From Pseudomonas sp. ML96 (GTDB lineage Bacteria; Pseudomonadota; Gammaproteobacteria; Pseudomonadales; Pseudomonadaceae), in NCBI RefSeq assembly GCF_000761545.1, contig NZ_JPMY01000005.1, forward strand, positions 1 to 64,000: a DNA stretch of 64,000 nt. The letters are read 5' to 3'. Below, piece after piece: positions 55,821-64,000 of the stretch. Position 1 is the stretch's first letter; the number at the start of each line of letters is the position of its first letter. A program made the position numbers and the translations under genes. The notes under the pieces are model-generated. The model searched no databases. It saw nothing but the letters and a program-made list of their open reading frames with translations, and had not been told where the DNA came from.

Positions 55821-56912
55821 TTACTGGCCGGCCATCTGGCCTTCGAGGAAGCGCAACAGCAGGCTCTCCTCGTCACGCAGGCCGCTGCGCGGGCGACTGC
55901 CGCGCAGCCGAGTCAGGCTGCCGTCGAGGAAGGCCTCGATCACGGCGGGGTGGATGTAGCACTTGCGGCAGATGGCGGGGGTGTTGCCCAGCAGGCTTGC
56001 GACCTGACGCGTCACCTCGACGACCTGGCTTTTCGATTCACTCTCCGAACCCGGCGTGAGCTCGCGCAGAAAGCCCAGGGCCAGGGCGCTGCCGGCCCAG
56101 GTGCGATAGTCCTTGGCGGTGAAGTCGTTGCCGGCGTGCTGCTGCAGGTAGGCGTTTACGTCCGCCGAGCTGACGTCGCGGCGCTGGCCGTCATCATCCA
56201 GGTACTGGAACAGTTGCTGCCCCGGTAGCTCCATGCAGCGCCGCACGGCGCGGGCCAGACGCGGATGGGCGAGACTGACGCGGTGCTCGACGCCGCCCTT
56301 GCCGCGGAAATGAAAACGGATGGCGCTGCCGCTGATCTCGACGTGGCGATTGCGCAGGGTGGTCAGGCCGAAGGATTTGTTCTGCCGCGCGTATTGCGGG
56401 TTGCCGACGCGGATCAGCGTGCTGTCGAGCAGGGCGATGACGATAGCCATAACCTTGTCGCGACACAGGCTGCGCAGGGCCAGATCGCTTTCGACCTGGC
56501 GGCGCAGGGTCGGCAGGGCATGGCCGAAGTCGAGTATGCGCTCGTACTTGTTGCCGTCGCGCACCTCACGCCAGCGCGCATGGTAACGGTACTGCTTGCG
56601 GCCGCGGGCATCGCGGCCGGTCGCCTGCAGATGGCCCTGCGGGTCCGGGCAGATCCACACATCGCTGTAGGCTGGCGGGATCGCCAGTGCATTGATGCGG
56701 CGAATCTCTTCTTCGTCGCGAATGCGCTCAGCGTCGCTGGTGAAGTAGGCGAAGTGCCCGCGCAGCTTGCGTCGGCTGATGCCGGGCTGACGGTCGTCGA
56801 CGTAGTGCAGGTCGGCCGGCAGATCCGGGCACAGCGGCGTGCCGGTATCGCAACCTTCGTCCTCCGGCAGTGGTCGCTCGCCGCTGGCCAATGGTGTGGG
56901 GCGCTTGGTCAT
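55821..56912 (-). CDS. DNA topoisomerase IB (poxvirus/bacterial type)
   Basis: 363 residues from the ATG at 56910-56912. Family hallmarks are the N-terminal GISRRKLRGHFAYFTSDAERIRDEEEIRRI, the RYHARWREVRDGNKYERI region, the catalytic KDYRTWAGS and the active-site tyrosine Y319 in KCYIHP. It nicks and rejoins one DNA strand through a 3'-phosphotyrosine to relax supercoils. It overlaps the end of the DUF421 gene by 4 bases (ATGA), so the two are coupled. Confidence 0.92.
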   Translation of the reverse strand: MTKRPTPLASGERPLPEDEGCDTGTPLCPDLPADLHYVDDRQPGISRRKLRGHFAYFTSDAERIRDEEEIRRINALAIPPAYSDVWICPDPQGHLQATGRDARGRKQYRYHARWREVRDGNKYERILDFGHALPTLRRQVESDLALRSLCRDKVMAIVIALLDSTLIRVGNPQYARQNKSFGLTTLRNRHVEISGSAIRFHFRGKGGVEHRVSLAHPRLARAVRRCMELPGQQLFQYLDDDGQRRDVSSADVNAYLQQHAGNDFTAKDYRTWAGSALALGFLRELTPGSESESKSQVVEVTRQVASLLGNTPAICRKCYIHPAVIEAFLDGSLTRLRGSRPRSGLRDEESLLLRFLEGQMAGQ

Positions 56913-57601
56913 GGCTCGCGCCTCTGATGCGAGGCATGGCTCCACCACAGCCCGCCGCAGCGCGGGCAGGCCAGGGCCGCGCCGGCTGCCAGCGACTGCG
57001 CATTGCCGCAGCGGTTGCAGGCGCACAGATCGTTCTTTGGCGCGGTCTGGAAGCTGGGATTGAGCTCGTCTGGCAGTACCGAGAGGCCGGGGCGGGTGTC
57101 TGCGCCGGGGTAGAAATACAGGCTCAGATCGCCGTCGACCTCGAGAATGCCGAGGCGCACCTGGCCCAGGTGCTCCACGCCCGAGCGGCGCAGCTCCATG
57201 TGGAATTCGTCGCTGGAGATATTCTGCTGGTCCAGCGTGCCCAGCTCGAACCGGCCGTCGCGGATGATCACCACCGGCCTGCCTTCCACCCATGCGCCGA
57301 AGCGCGGGTAGCGCTTCATCAGCCGTGTGGTGAGGTTGTACAGCAGGAGCAGGGTGGTGAAGACCATGACCACCGGCAGCAGGGCAACGTCTTCGTAGAA
57401 GGACACATCGCCGGCGGCTGAGCCCAGGGTGAGGATCACCACCAGTTCGAACAGCGAGAGCTGGCGCACGCCGCGCCGGCCCGAGACCTTGAGGAAGACG
57501 AATACCGCCAGGTAAGCGAAGAGCGCCCGCAGCGCCACTTCGCCGAGGAAAGCCGGGGGAAAGTCGTCGAGCAGTATGCGCTGCCAGTCGAAGGCCTCCA
57601 T
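56909..57601 (-). CDS. DUF421 (YetF-like) membrane protein with C-terminal zinc ribbon
   Basis: 230 residues. Three N-terminal membrane helices (about 22-38, 46-62, 72-90) and the DUF421 cytoplasmic domain (RPVVIIRDGRFELGTLDQQNISSDEFHMELRRSGVEHLGQVRLGILEVDGDLSLYF) are followed by an added tail with CACNRCG (193-199) and CPRCG (212-216). This pair of CxxC knuckles looks like a zinc ribbon and is not part of usual DUF421 proteins. Overlaps the topoisomerase gene by 4 bases; 10 bases behind the small protein at 57612. Function unknown. Confidence 0.85.
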   Translation of the reverse strand: MEAFDWQRILLDDFPPAFLGEVALRALFAYLAVFVFLKVSGRRGVRQLSLFELVVILTLGSAAGDVSFYEDVALLPVVMVFTTLLLLYNLTTRLMKRYPRFGAWVEGRPVVIIRDGRFELGTLDQQNISSDEFHMELRRSGVEHLGQVRLGILEVDGDLSLYFYPGADTRPGLSVLPDELNPSFQTAPKNDLCACNRCGNAQSLAAGAALACPRCGGLWWSHASHQRREP

Positions 57602-57611
57602 GGTCGCCTCC

Positions 57612-57896
57612 TCACAAGCTCTGCGGGTTGCTCCAGGGCATGGACCAGGGCGTCAGCTCGTAGCCGCCCTTGCTCAGCTCCAGGCGGGCCAGCTCGATCA
57701 GTCCGGCCAGGCGCGTGGCATCGGCATACTGCGAGCGCGCGACATGGGCCTGGGAGAGCAGCTCGACCTCACTGTCGTCGAACACGCGGAAGGAGAAGCT
57801 GGCGTCCTCGAGGGTTACCTGGGTGGCACAGGCGTGTGGCAGGAAGGCCTGTTCGACGATGCTCTGGGCTTCTTCGAGGTTGAGAGGCGTGCTCAT
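57612..57896 (-). CDS. Small hypothetical protein, paralogue of 58032-58298
   Basis: 94 residues from the ATG at 57894-57896. The C-terminal half (QYADATRLAGLIELARLELSKGGYELTPWSMPW) aligns with the protein at 58032-58298 (TYADPAQLADALIQSREQISRQGYSLDPWSMPE). Both start with a helical EAqsIVEqAFLPhAC-like segment. Cytoplasmic, no known family. It is the first gene of an operon with DUF421 and topoisomerase IB. Confidence 0.75.
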   Translation of the reverse strand: MSTPLNLEEAQSIVEQAFLPHACATQVTLEDASFSFRVFDDSEVELLSQAHVARSQYADATRLAGLIELARLELSKGGYELTPWSMPWSNPQSL

Positions 57897-57968
57897 GCCG
57901 GCTCCTTGGTCCGTGGCTGTTAATCCATAGACGGGGCGGCACGCGTTAGGTTCGTACAGAAACAACAA

Positions 57969-57995
57969 GCCCCCTGGCCTTGCGGCACAGGGGGC
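57969..57995 (-). terminator. Terminator-like hairpin between the two paralogous small genes
   Basis: GCCCCCTG (57969-57976) pairs with CAGGGGGC (57988-57995) with an 11-base loop; on the minus strand it is followed by TTGTTGTTTC. It may separate the first paralogue from the downstream operon. Confidence 0.6.
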
Positions 57996-58031
57996 AGGGG
58001 CTCGGCGGCAGGCCGGGGTGTTGCGAAGAGC

Positions 58032-58298
58032 TTACTCGGGCATGCTCCACGGGTCGAGGCTGTAACCCTGGCGGCTGATCTGCTCGCGCGACTGGATCAG
58101 CGCATCGGCCAGCTGCGCCGGGTCGGCGTAGGTACGGCTGTCCAGCTGCGCCTGGCCCAGGCGGCGGTTGGTACGGTCGATCACGGCCAGGGTAATCGAG
58201 CCGGTGCCGTCCTGCGGCTGCCAGGCGACGCACTGGAATGGCTGGAAGGCGCGACCGGCAATCAGAAGAGCTTCGTTGACGCGGAGCGAGGTATTCAT
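58032..58298 (-). CDS. Small hypothetical protein, paralogue of 57612-57896
   Basis: 88 residues from the ATG at 58296-58298. It shares the order helix, beta segment (AWQPQDGTGSITLAVIDRTNRRLGQAQL), helix and the terminal RQGYSLDPWSMPE with its neighbour. Cytoplasmic. Tandem duplication is the simplest explanation. Family and function unknown. Confidence 0.75.
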   Translation of the reverse strand: MNTSLRVNEALLIAGRAFQPFQCVAWQPQDGTGSITLAVIDRTNRRLGQAQLDSRTYADPAQLADALIQSREQISRQGYSLDPWSMPE

Positions 58299-58536
58299 GG
58301 GTCTGTTCTCCAAGAGTGCCCAATATGCGAGTGGCCAGCGAAGGCGCGTATTGCCGTGGCCTGTGCTTAATGGATGGTGAGACATGACCTTGGAGTCACA
58401 TGCTGTCGTAAAAACATAGCTATTTGTCGCATGTAGGGGTTTTTTCAGTGTTTTCGCCGGCTTGGGCGGTGTTTCTTGGAACGCTGGGCGGGGTGCACCT
58501 ATCTTATGCAGAGCTAATTCGCACAGGAGTGTCACC

Positions 58537-58728
58537 ATGGGTTCCACCCTCAGCAGTCTCGTCAGCCTGGTCATCTTCGCCCTGGATATCTGGGCCATCA
58601 TCAATGTGATCAAGAGCAGCGCGGAAACCGGGAAAAAGATCCTCTGGGTGCTGCTGATCGTCCTGCTGCCGGTGATCGGGCTGATCATCTGGGCGCTGAT
58701 GGGGCCGCGGGGCAACGTGCGGATATGA
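58537..58728 (+). CDS. PLDc_N-type small membrane protein
   Basis: 63 residues from the ATG at 58537 with an AGGAG site 7 bases upstream. Two membrane helices with the phospholipase-D N-terminal (PLDc_N) signature DIWAIINVIKSSAETGKKILWVLLIVLLPVIGLIIWALMGPRG. Cardiolipin synthases and other membrane proteins carry this domain at the N-terminus; here it is free-standing. Closed by a terminator at 58757. Confidence 0.85.
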   Translation: MGSTLSSLVSLVIFALDIWAIINVIKSSAETGKKILWVLLIVLLPVIGLIIWALMGPRGNVRI

Positions 58729-58756
58729 ACCGGGCCGCTGCGCCTGACGCAGCAAA

Positions 58757-58786
58757 GAAAAAGGCCGGCATTTGCCGGCCTTTTTC
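58757..58786. terminator. Bidirectional terminator
   Basis: GAAAAAGGCCGGCA (58757-58770) pairs with TGCCGGCCTTTTTC (58773-58786). Between the small membrane gene and the convergent hydrolase. Confidence 0.92.
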
Positions 58787-58797
58787 ATTCCTGCCAT

Positions 58798-59802
58798 TTA
58801 CATGGTGATCAGGCCTTTCAGCAGCGCCTGGTGGAAGCGCTCCGGCGCCTCGACTTGCGGCGAATGGCCCAGCTCGGGGAACTCGACCAGGGTGCCCTTG
58901 GGCAATGCCGCGGCGGCCTTGCGGCCCAGCTCCGGGTAGTTGCCCAGGCGCTCGGCGAGCTCCTTGGGCGCGCGGGCGGCGCCTGGCGCTGTGCGGTCCT
59001 TGCCGCCGATCAGCAGCAGGGTCGGTGCCTGGATGCGGCCGAACTCGTGGATCACCGGCTGGGTGAACAGCATGTCGGCGGTCTGCGCCTGGTTCCAGGC
59101 CACGATCTCACGGCCCTTGCCGTGGTACAGGCCGACCTGCATGTCCACCCAGCGGTCGTACTCCGGCTTCCACTGGTCGTTGTAATAGAACTTCAGCTGG
59201 TAGTTCTTGATGCTCTCGTCGTTGGCCTTCAGCTCGCCCTGGTTGAGCTGGTCGATGCTGGCGTAGGGCACGCCTTCGGCCTGCCAGTCCTCCAGGCCGA
59301 TGGGGTTGACCAGTACCAGCTGCTCCACCGTCTGCGGATGGTTGATGGTGAAGCGTGCGGCGAGCATGCCGCCCATGGAGTGGCCGACCACGATGGCCTT
59401 GGTCACGCCGAGTTGCTCCAGCAGCGCCTGGGTGTTCAGTGCCAGCTGGTTGAAGCTGAACTGGTAGCCGCGCGGCTTGCTGGAGGCGCAGAAGCCGATC
59501 TGGTCCGGCGCGATCACCCGGTAGCCCTTGTCGCTCAGGGTGGCGATGGACTGTTCCCAGGTGGCGCCGCAGAAATTCTTGCCGTGCAGCAGGACCACGG
59601 TATGGCCGTTGGCCTGGCCCTTGGCGGCCACGTCCATGTAGGCCATGGACAGTTTCTGGCCCTGGGACTGCAGTTCGAAGCGTTGCTGAGGGTACGGATA
59701 GGCGAAGCCTTCCAGCTGCTCGCCGTAGCTCGGCGTAGCGGCCTGGGCGGCGGTGCTGACGAGCAGGGGGGCTATTAGCAGGGCTGGGCTGATCCTGGAC
59801 AT
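58798..59802 (-). CDS. Secreted alpha/beta hydrolase
   Basis: 334 residues from the ATG at 59800-59802, which gives a good signal peptide (RISPALLIAPLLVSTAAQA). The hydrolase fold shows the HGKNFCGATW oxyanion stretch, nucleophile in GHSMGG, and FPELGHSPQVEAPE with the catalytic His. It resembles haloalkane dehalogenase/epoxide-hydrolase-like proteins but no specific substrate can be assigned. A 12-bp hairpin (59823-59849) separates it from the chemoreceptor gene. Confidence 0.85.
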   Translation of the reverse strand: MSRISPALLIAPLLVSTAAQAATPSYGEQLEGFAYPYPQQRFELQSQGQKLSMAYMDVAAKGQANGHTVVLLHGKNFCGATWEQSIATLSDKGYRVIAPDQIGFCASSKPRGYQFSFNQLALNTQALLEQLGVTKAIVVGHSMGGMLAARFTINHPQTVEQLVLVNPIGLEDWQAEGVPYASIDQLNQGELKANDESIKNYQLKFYYNDQWKPEYDRWVDMQVGLYHGKGREIVAWNQAQTADMLFTQPVIHEFGRIQAPTLLLIGGKDRTAPGAARAPKELAERLGNYPELGRKAAAALPKGTLVEFPELGHSPQVEAPERFHQALLKGLITM

Positions 59803-59822
59803 GCGCGGACTCCTGATGGGAA

Positions 59823-59849
59823 AGCGGCAGTTGTAGGACAACTGCCGCT
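59823..59849 (-). terminator. 12-bp hairpin between chemoreceptor and hydrolase genes
   Basis: AGCGGCAGTTGT (59823-59834) pairs perfectly with ACAACTGCCGCT (59838-59849). On the minus strand it follows the chemoreceptor stop; only a short T stretch (TTTCCC) follows, so termination may be partial. Confidence 0.5.
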
Positions 59850-59886
59850 CCGGGAGAAAGCTCCGCGCTGTGCCTGAATGTTTCCG

Positions 59887-61332
59887 CTAGCTGCGCTCGA
59901 CGACGCGCTGGTGCAATTGCTGGGACAGCTGATCCAGACGCTCGCCGAGGTTGACCAGCGATTCCTGGGCTTCCAGCAGCTCAGCGGTGGCGATGCGCTG
60001 ATGCTGGCTCGCCTCGCGCTGTGCGGTGCTGTGGCTGCGTACCTGGATCAGTTGGTGGTGGGCCTGGTTCAGGGCCTGGCTGTGCTCGCGGATGGCGCCG
60101 GACAGGTTGGCCGTCAGCGCGGCGTTCTCGGCCAGGGCCTCGCCCACGTCGCTGACCTGGCTGGCGCCGGTATTGACGATCTGCTCGGACTCGCCGAGCA
60201 CGCTCTGTACGGTGTCGGCGGTCTGGTTGCTGCGCTGCGACAGGTTGCGCACCTCGTCGGCGACCACGGCGAAGCCCCGACCATGCTGGCCGGCGCGGGC
60301 CGCTTCGATGGCGGCGTTGAGCGCCAGCAGGTTGGTCTGCTGAGCGATGGCGCTGATCATCTGCATCGATTCGGCGATGCGCGTATTGCTCGCCTGGATC
60401 GCCTGCATGCTCGACTGGGCCTGCTGCATGCGCGTGGCACAGGCGTTGACCTGGCCGCTGCTGTGCTGGGTGTCCTGGCTGAGCTGCTGCATGTGCGCGG
60501 TGCTTTGCTCCAGGCCGGCGAGGACCTCGTGCACGGCCAGGTCGAGCTGGTGCATGGCATCCGCCTGCTGCTGCACGTCGCCATCGATGCTTTGGCAGCG
60601 CTGGCGCATGCTGTCGAGGGTGGAGTAGAGCTGCTGTGACAGCTGACGCAGATCACCGGCGCTGTGCCGCACTTCATCGAGCAGGCCGGCCAATTGCTGG
60701 GCGCCGGCAGTGGCGCTCTTACCGATGCGTTGGGCTTCGTCCAGATGCTGCTGGGCACCATCCAGTGCCTGTTGGCGGACGCGTGCGCTGTACCACTGGG
60801 CCAGCCACATGGTGATCACCGGCAGCATGTAGCCCGAGTATTCGTTGAGCATGGCATCGCGTGCGCTCAGTTCGAACTGCGGCAGCGCGGCGCCGGAGCG
60901 GTCCAGGCGAATCAGCCAGAACACGAAGATCAGCTGCAGCAGGCCCCAGAAGGCCGCGCTGCGGCCACCGAGCAACAGGTAGGCGAAGCCGATCACCACC
61001 AGCGGCCAGAAGATATGCGCCGAATGCAGGCCACCCAGTTGATAGATGAGGATCATCGCGTAGCTGCTGATCAGGGCCATGGCGAAGTTGGCCGCGCCGC
61101 GGGCCGGCAGCCAGGCCTGGCGCAGTACCAGCAGGGCGATGGGCATGCCGATGATCAGCAGCAGCGAGCCCTGGACCAGGGCCTCGTTACCCAGGCGGCC
61201 CCACTTGATGCCGCTGTACAGGCCGATGGCGATACCGCACAGACAGAAGAAGGCCAGCATGCGGCTCAGCAGTTCGTCACTGCGGTCCAGCTCGGCTTGT
61301 GGCATGAGAGTGGCTAACAGCCCTTGTTGCAT
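59887..61332 (-). CDS. Methyl-accepting chemotaxis protein
   Basis: 481 residues. The N-terminus has six or so hydrophobic segments (about 30-190) and no large periplasmic domain. A signalling domain with the conserved hairpin [37 protein letters not shown] follows at about 340-375. The input is thus sensed in or near the membrane. A cytoplasmic linker with coiled-coil (about 195-330) connects them. It signals to CheA via CheW, but the ligand is unknown. Confidence 0.9.
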   Translation of the reverse strand: MQQGLLATLMPQAELDRSDELLSRMLAFFCLCGIAIGLYSGIKWGRLGNEALVQGSLLLIIGMPIALLVLRQAWLPARGAANFAMALISSYAMILIYQLGGLHSAHIFWPLVVIGFAYLLLGGRSAAFWGLLQLIFVFWLIRLDRSGAALPQFELSARDAMLNEYSGYMLPVITMWLAQWYSARVRQQALDGAQQHLDEAQRIGKSATAGAQQLAGLLDEVRHSAGDLRQLSQQLYSTLDSMRQRCQSIDGDVQQQADAMHQLDLAVHEVLAGLEQSTAHMQQLSQDTQHSSGQVNACATRMQQAQSSMQAIQASNTRIAESMQMISAIAQQTNLLALNAAIEAARAGQHGRGFAVVADEVRNLSQRSNQTADTVQSVLGESEQIVNTGASQVSDVGEALAENAALTANLSGAIREHSQALNQAHHQLIQVRSHSTAQREASQHQRIATAELLEAQESLVNLGERLDQLSQQLHQRVVERS

Positions 61333-61526
61333 GGGAGTAGGCTCCGTTCTTATTCGTTATTGCCGCTGCTATCCGGGCGATGCAGCGGTGCGGCTTCAGC
61401 CTGGAAGGCGAGTGATGGCATTTGGCCGTGTCGGCAGATTACCCAGCCAAACGGGTGACGTCGCACTTTTGACGACAAAGCGCCGAATACGGCGTTTTCG
61501 TCGCCCATAAAGGCAGGAAAGTCGCC

Positions 61527-61877
61527 TTATTCGGACCAGACGGCGTATTCGTTGTCGCTGGGATCGGCGAAATGGAAGCGCCGGCCGCCGGGGAAGGCGA
61601 ACACCGGCTTGAGGATGCGTCCGCCAGCGGCCTCGACCGCGTTCTGGCTGGCATTGAGGTCGGCGCTGTACAGCACGATCAGCGCGCAGCCGTTGTCACT
61701 GAAGAAGGCCTGTGGCGAGCGGTAGAAGCCGCCGTCGATACCGGCGCCAATGAAGCAGCTGTAGTCCGGGCCGTAGTCGGTGAAGGTCCAGCCGAACACC
61801 TGGGCGAAGAACTGCTTGCTCGCCTCGAGTTGGCGGCAGGGGATTTCCAGGTAGTTGATGCCGTGGTGCTGGTGCAT
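61527..61877 (-). CDS. VOC-family (glyoxalase/bleomycin resistance-like) protein
   Basis: 116 residues with a single VOC (beta-alpha-beta-beta-beta) pattern: INYLEIPCRQLEASKQFFAQVFGW, IGAGIDGGFYRS, ALIVLYSADLNASQNAVEAAGGRILKPVFAFPGGRRFHFADPSDNEYAVWSE. The metal-binding His/Glu positions are only partly clear. Function unknown, possibly a small detoxification enzyme. Confidence 0.85.
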   Translation of the reverse strand: MHQHHGINYLEIPCRQLEASKQFFAQVFGWTFTDYGPDYSCFIGAGIDGGFYRSPQAFFSDNGCALIVLYSADLNASQNAVEAAGGRILKPVFAFPGGRRFHFADPSDNEYAVWSE

Positions 61878-61938
61878 GACGGGGCGCTCCTTGCGGTGGA
61901 GGCCCCATCCTCCGGTTTGTTGTCGCGCCGGGCAAGCC

Positions 61939-62826
61939 TCAGGGCGTGTCCTCTGCGGGGGCTTCCTGCCAGCTGCTGTCCGGGTCGAAGCGGACCATGG
62001 CCAGTGCCTGTTTGGCGCCGTCGGGGCCGAGGTCCTTCTCGAACACTTCGCCGTCGTGGCTGATCATGAAGCTCATCACGCCGCTGTTGCCGTAGTCCGC
62101 CGGCCAGGCGATCAGGGCGAAGCCGCGGCTCATGATCTTGCCGATGCGGTAGTCGTAGGCGCCGCCCGGCGCCGAGGGGCCCTGGGCGGTGAGGATGCGG
62201 TAGCGGTAGCCGTGCCAGGCACCGTTCGGCAGCTCGTCGCCGAACAGCGGGCCGAGCGGGCTTTGTTCCTCGCCGGGGTGCTCGGCCCAATACAGGCCGT
62301 CGTGCTTGCCATCGCTGCTGACGAACTTCTGCGCATATTCCAGGGCGCCATTGCCGTTGCGGTCGACCTCGGCGTAGTCCATCTGCGCATCGTGGTAGGC
62401 GCGCACGGCCTCCAGGGTGGCCAGTTCGTTGCGGCCGATGCGGCGCAGGCGAATGGTCTCGCCGCCGGCGCGGGTGTCGAAGAACCAGCCGTCCTTGCCG
62501 CGTACCAGCGGCAGCGGCAGTTCCCAGGCGCTGTTGCCGACCACCAGGCGCGAACGGTCGCGGGCCTCGGGGCGAATTTCGTGCTTCTCGTGGTACAGGG
62601 CGAGGAAGGCATCGACGTCTTCACGCTCGACGCCCTGGCGCGGGATGTAGTCGCTCCAGTCATCGCCCAGTAACGCGGCCAGTTGCTTGGCGTCGGCATG
62701 CTGAGTGCCCAGCGCGGCGACGAAGGCGGCGGCGGCCTCTTCGGGCTCGGCAAAGGCCTGCTGCGCCTGGGCGGGAAGGGCGATGAGCGGGAGCAGGGCG
62801 AGGAGGGTACGCAGAGTCAGGTTCAT
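61939..62826 (-). CDS. DUF2950 exported protein
   Basis: 295 residues with a signal peptide (LLALLPLIALPAQA). DUF2950 sequence is visible throughout: FAEPEEAAAAFVAAL, WELPLPLVRGKDGWFFDTRAGGETIRLRRIGRNEL, AYHDAQMDYA and PLFGDELPNGAWHGYRYRILTAQGP. Found next to a DUF3300 protein gene in many bacteria, as here. Periplasmic, function unknown. Confidence 0.85.
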   Translation of the reverse strand: MNLTLRTLLALLPLIALPAQAQQAFAEPEEAAAAFVAALGTQHADAKQLAALLGDDWSDYIPRQGVEREDVDAFLALYHEKHEIRPEARDRSRLVVGNSAWELPLPLVRGKDGWFFDTRAGGETIRLRRIGRNELATLEAVRAYHDAQMDYAEVDRNGNGALEYAQKFVSSDGKHDGLYWAEHPGEEQSPLGPLFGDELPNGAWHGYRYRILTAQGPSAPGGAYDYRIGKIMSRGFALIAWPADYGNSGVMSFMISHDGEVFEKDLGPDGAKQALAMVRFDPDSSWQEAPAEDTP

Positions 62827-62840
62827 GGCGAATCTCCTTT

Positions 62841-64000
62841 TCAGCGCCGCCGGGCGCCGCCGCGGGCGGACATGGACGGACGGCTCACCGCGCGGCCGCT
62901 GGCACGAGAGGCCTGTGGCCGACTGACGGAGGCTCGGCTGGCCTGGCCCCGCTGCTGGTAGGCACGTTCCCGGTCGGGCGCGCGCGCGCCGGCGAAGGCA
63001 TTGTCGCGGGCGCCGCGGTTGCTGGCGTGCTGTTGGCGTGCCTGCTGGCGGCTCTGCGCCGTGTTGCGTGGCTCGCGGGACTGGGCGCGCTGGCGCAGCT
63101 GGTCCGAGTTGCGCATCTCGCGGTTGGCGCTCTGCGCTCGCTCCAGGGCCTGGCGATTGTTGGTGGCGGGGCTGTCGAAGCCATGCTGCTGCAAGCTCTG
63201 CCGCGCGCGCTCGCGGTCGGCGGCGTGCGCCGGATCGCGGCCGCGCAGGGCCTGGCGCTGTTCGCCGTTGGCCAGGCGCTGGCTGAACTGCTCACGGCTG
63301 GCCCGGTCGCGGTAGGGCACGCCATCGCGGTTCACCGCGTTGTGCTTCCAGGTGTTCTGATTGACGTTCAGTTGGCGGTTGTCGTTGATGTTGTTGTAGC
63401 GATTGACGTCGATGTCGATGTCGCCATGGCCCCAGTTGCAGTCGCCCCACAGCGAGTCGACGATCGCCACGCCGGCGGCGAAGCCGATGCCGGCGACCAC
63501 CGCCGAGCCGAAGTAGTAGCCGGGCGGTGGGTAGTACACCGGCGGATAGGCCGGGTAGGCCCAGGTGCCGTAGACCACGGTGGGGTTGTAGCTGGGCACG
63601 TAGACCACCTGCGGGTCGGCCGACTCGATGATGATGGTCTGCTGGCTGCTGCCTGAGCTGGTGACCTGGGCCGGTTCGGCCGGCTTCTCGCTGACCTTCT
63701 GCTTGTCGTTGGACTCCAGGTTGCCGGCCGCCTTGGCCTGCTGGCGCAGACGCTGCACCGCGCTCATCACCGCGTCGGATTGCGCCAGGAAGGCATCGCC
63801 AACGCGCTGCACCCAGGCCGGGTCCTGGCCCATGGTGGCGAGCACGGCGGGGAAGGCCACCAGCGATTGCACGCTGGGGTCCCAGGGCTGGTCGGAAACC
63901 TGCCGCACGGCATCGTCACCGCTGGCGTCCGGATGCTCGGTGGACCAGGTTACCGCATCGGCGACATCGCCGGGGTAGGTCGCGGCCATCAGCACCTGGG
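62841..64000 (-). CDS. DUF3300 exported protein (partial, runs off the window)
   Basis: The open frame reaches the right edge; its N-terminus is not in the window. The visible part, from at least residue 1 of the frame at 63995, starts within the DUF3300 domain (AATYPGDVADAVTW, WDPSVQSLVAFPAVLATMGQDPAWVQRVGDAFLAQ, DPQVVYVPSYNPTVVYG). A long low-complexity tail rich in Arg, Gln, Ser and Ala follows (about residues 210-384). Adjacent to DUF2950, its usual partner. Cell-envelope role suspected, unknown. Confidence 0.8.
   Translation of the reverse strand, partial: QVLMAATYPGDVADAVTWSTEHPDASGDDAVRQVSDQPWDPSVQSLVAFPAVLATMGQDPAWVQRVGDAFLAQSDAVMSAVQRLRQQAKAAGNLESNDKQKVSEKPAEPAQVTSSGSSQQTIIIESADPQVVYVPSYNPTVVYGTWAYPAYPPVYYPPPGYYFGSAVVAGIGFAAGVAIVDSLWGDCNWGHGDIDIDVNRYNNINDNRQLNVNQNTWKHNAVNRDGVPYRDRASREQFSQRLANGEQRQALRGRDPAHAADRERARQSLQQHGFDSPATNNRQALERAQSANREMRNSDQLRQRAQSREPRNTAQSRQQARQQHASNRGARDNAFAGARAPDRERAYQQRGQASRASVSRPQASRASGRAVSRPSMSARGGARRR

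Overview
The window is a gene-dense, GC-rich stretch of chromosome, almost certainly from a Pseudomonas (gamma-proteobacterium). The evidence is the codon bias, the presence of fimL, cti, osmE and lipA-lifO, and a backbone order (amino-acid permease, nhaB, dienoyl-CoA isomerase, fimL, nudC ... DUF934-cysI ... metH, cti ... nfuA, MFS) that matches, from memory, the PA1819-PA1848 part of P. aeruginosa PAO1. Accessory blocks sit between these core genes. I saw no rRNA, tRNA, insertion sequence, prophage or CRISPR array, and no gene-free gap above 300 bases.

Layout. 1-6.8 kb: tail of an APC permease, nhaB, dienoyl-CoA isomerase, the twitching-motility/cAMP factor FimL coupled to NudC, a TSUP permease and a membrane protein. 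6.8-14.7 kb: two lipid-type operons (histidine phosphatase + SCP2; aminoglycoside-phosphotransferase-like protein + SDR), SohB protease, AcuI-type reductase, and a hotdog/hydrolase pair divergent from a TetR regulator with an AT-rich palindromic operator. 14.7-18.6 kb: cysI with DUF934, a 37-residue membrane peptide, a periplasmic binding protein, DUF2970. 18.6-27.4 kb: LysR/EamA pair, the lipase LipA with its foldase LifO, two AraC regulators, and an FAD amine oxidase/cupin/PotF-like polyamine-binding-protein module.

27.4-36 kb: an LRR-protein kinase fusion, a secreted esterase, an RlmN-like radical SAM enzyme, a cupin, lipoproteins, DUF1883, a PAS-GGDEF diguanylate cyclase, a 28-residue membrane peptide, OsmE and a small K+-channel-like protein. 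36-43.3 kb: NAD-precursor salvage (pnuC + NadR-type kinase), metH, cti. 43.3-52.5 kb: a purine/nucleoside uptake and catabolism cluster: Tsx-like outer-membrane protein, adenine deaminase, an Fe/2-oxoglutarate-type oxygenase, and a BMP-family ABC importer with two permeases and a double ATPase, followed by a RutR-like TetR regulator. Five TTGACCAnnTGGTCAA-like palindromes lie in front of the transcription units of this cluster and suggest one local regulon. 52.6-64 kb: nfuA, MFS exporter with DUF1272 and GlxA-type regulator, two tandem paralogous small proteins with DUF421 and topoisomerase IB, a PLDc_N peptide, a secreted hydrolase, a chemoreceptor, a VOC protein and the DUF2950/DUF3300 pair (the last runs off the window).

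The most interesting items are the RutR-box purine regulon, the LRR-kinase, the DUF421-zinc-ribbon/topoisomerase IB operon with its paralogous small proteins, and the AraC-NTF2 fusion regulator beside the polyamine module.
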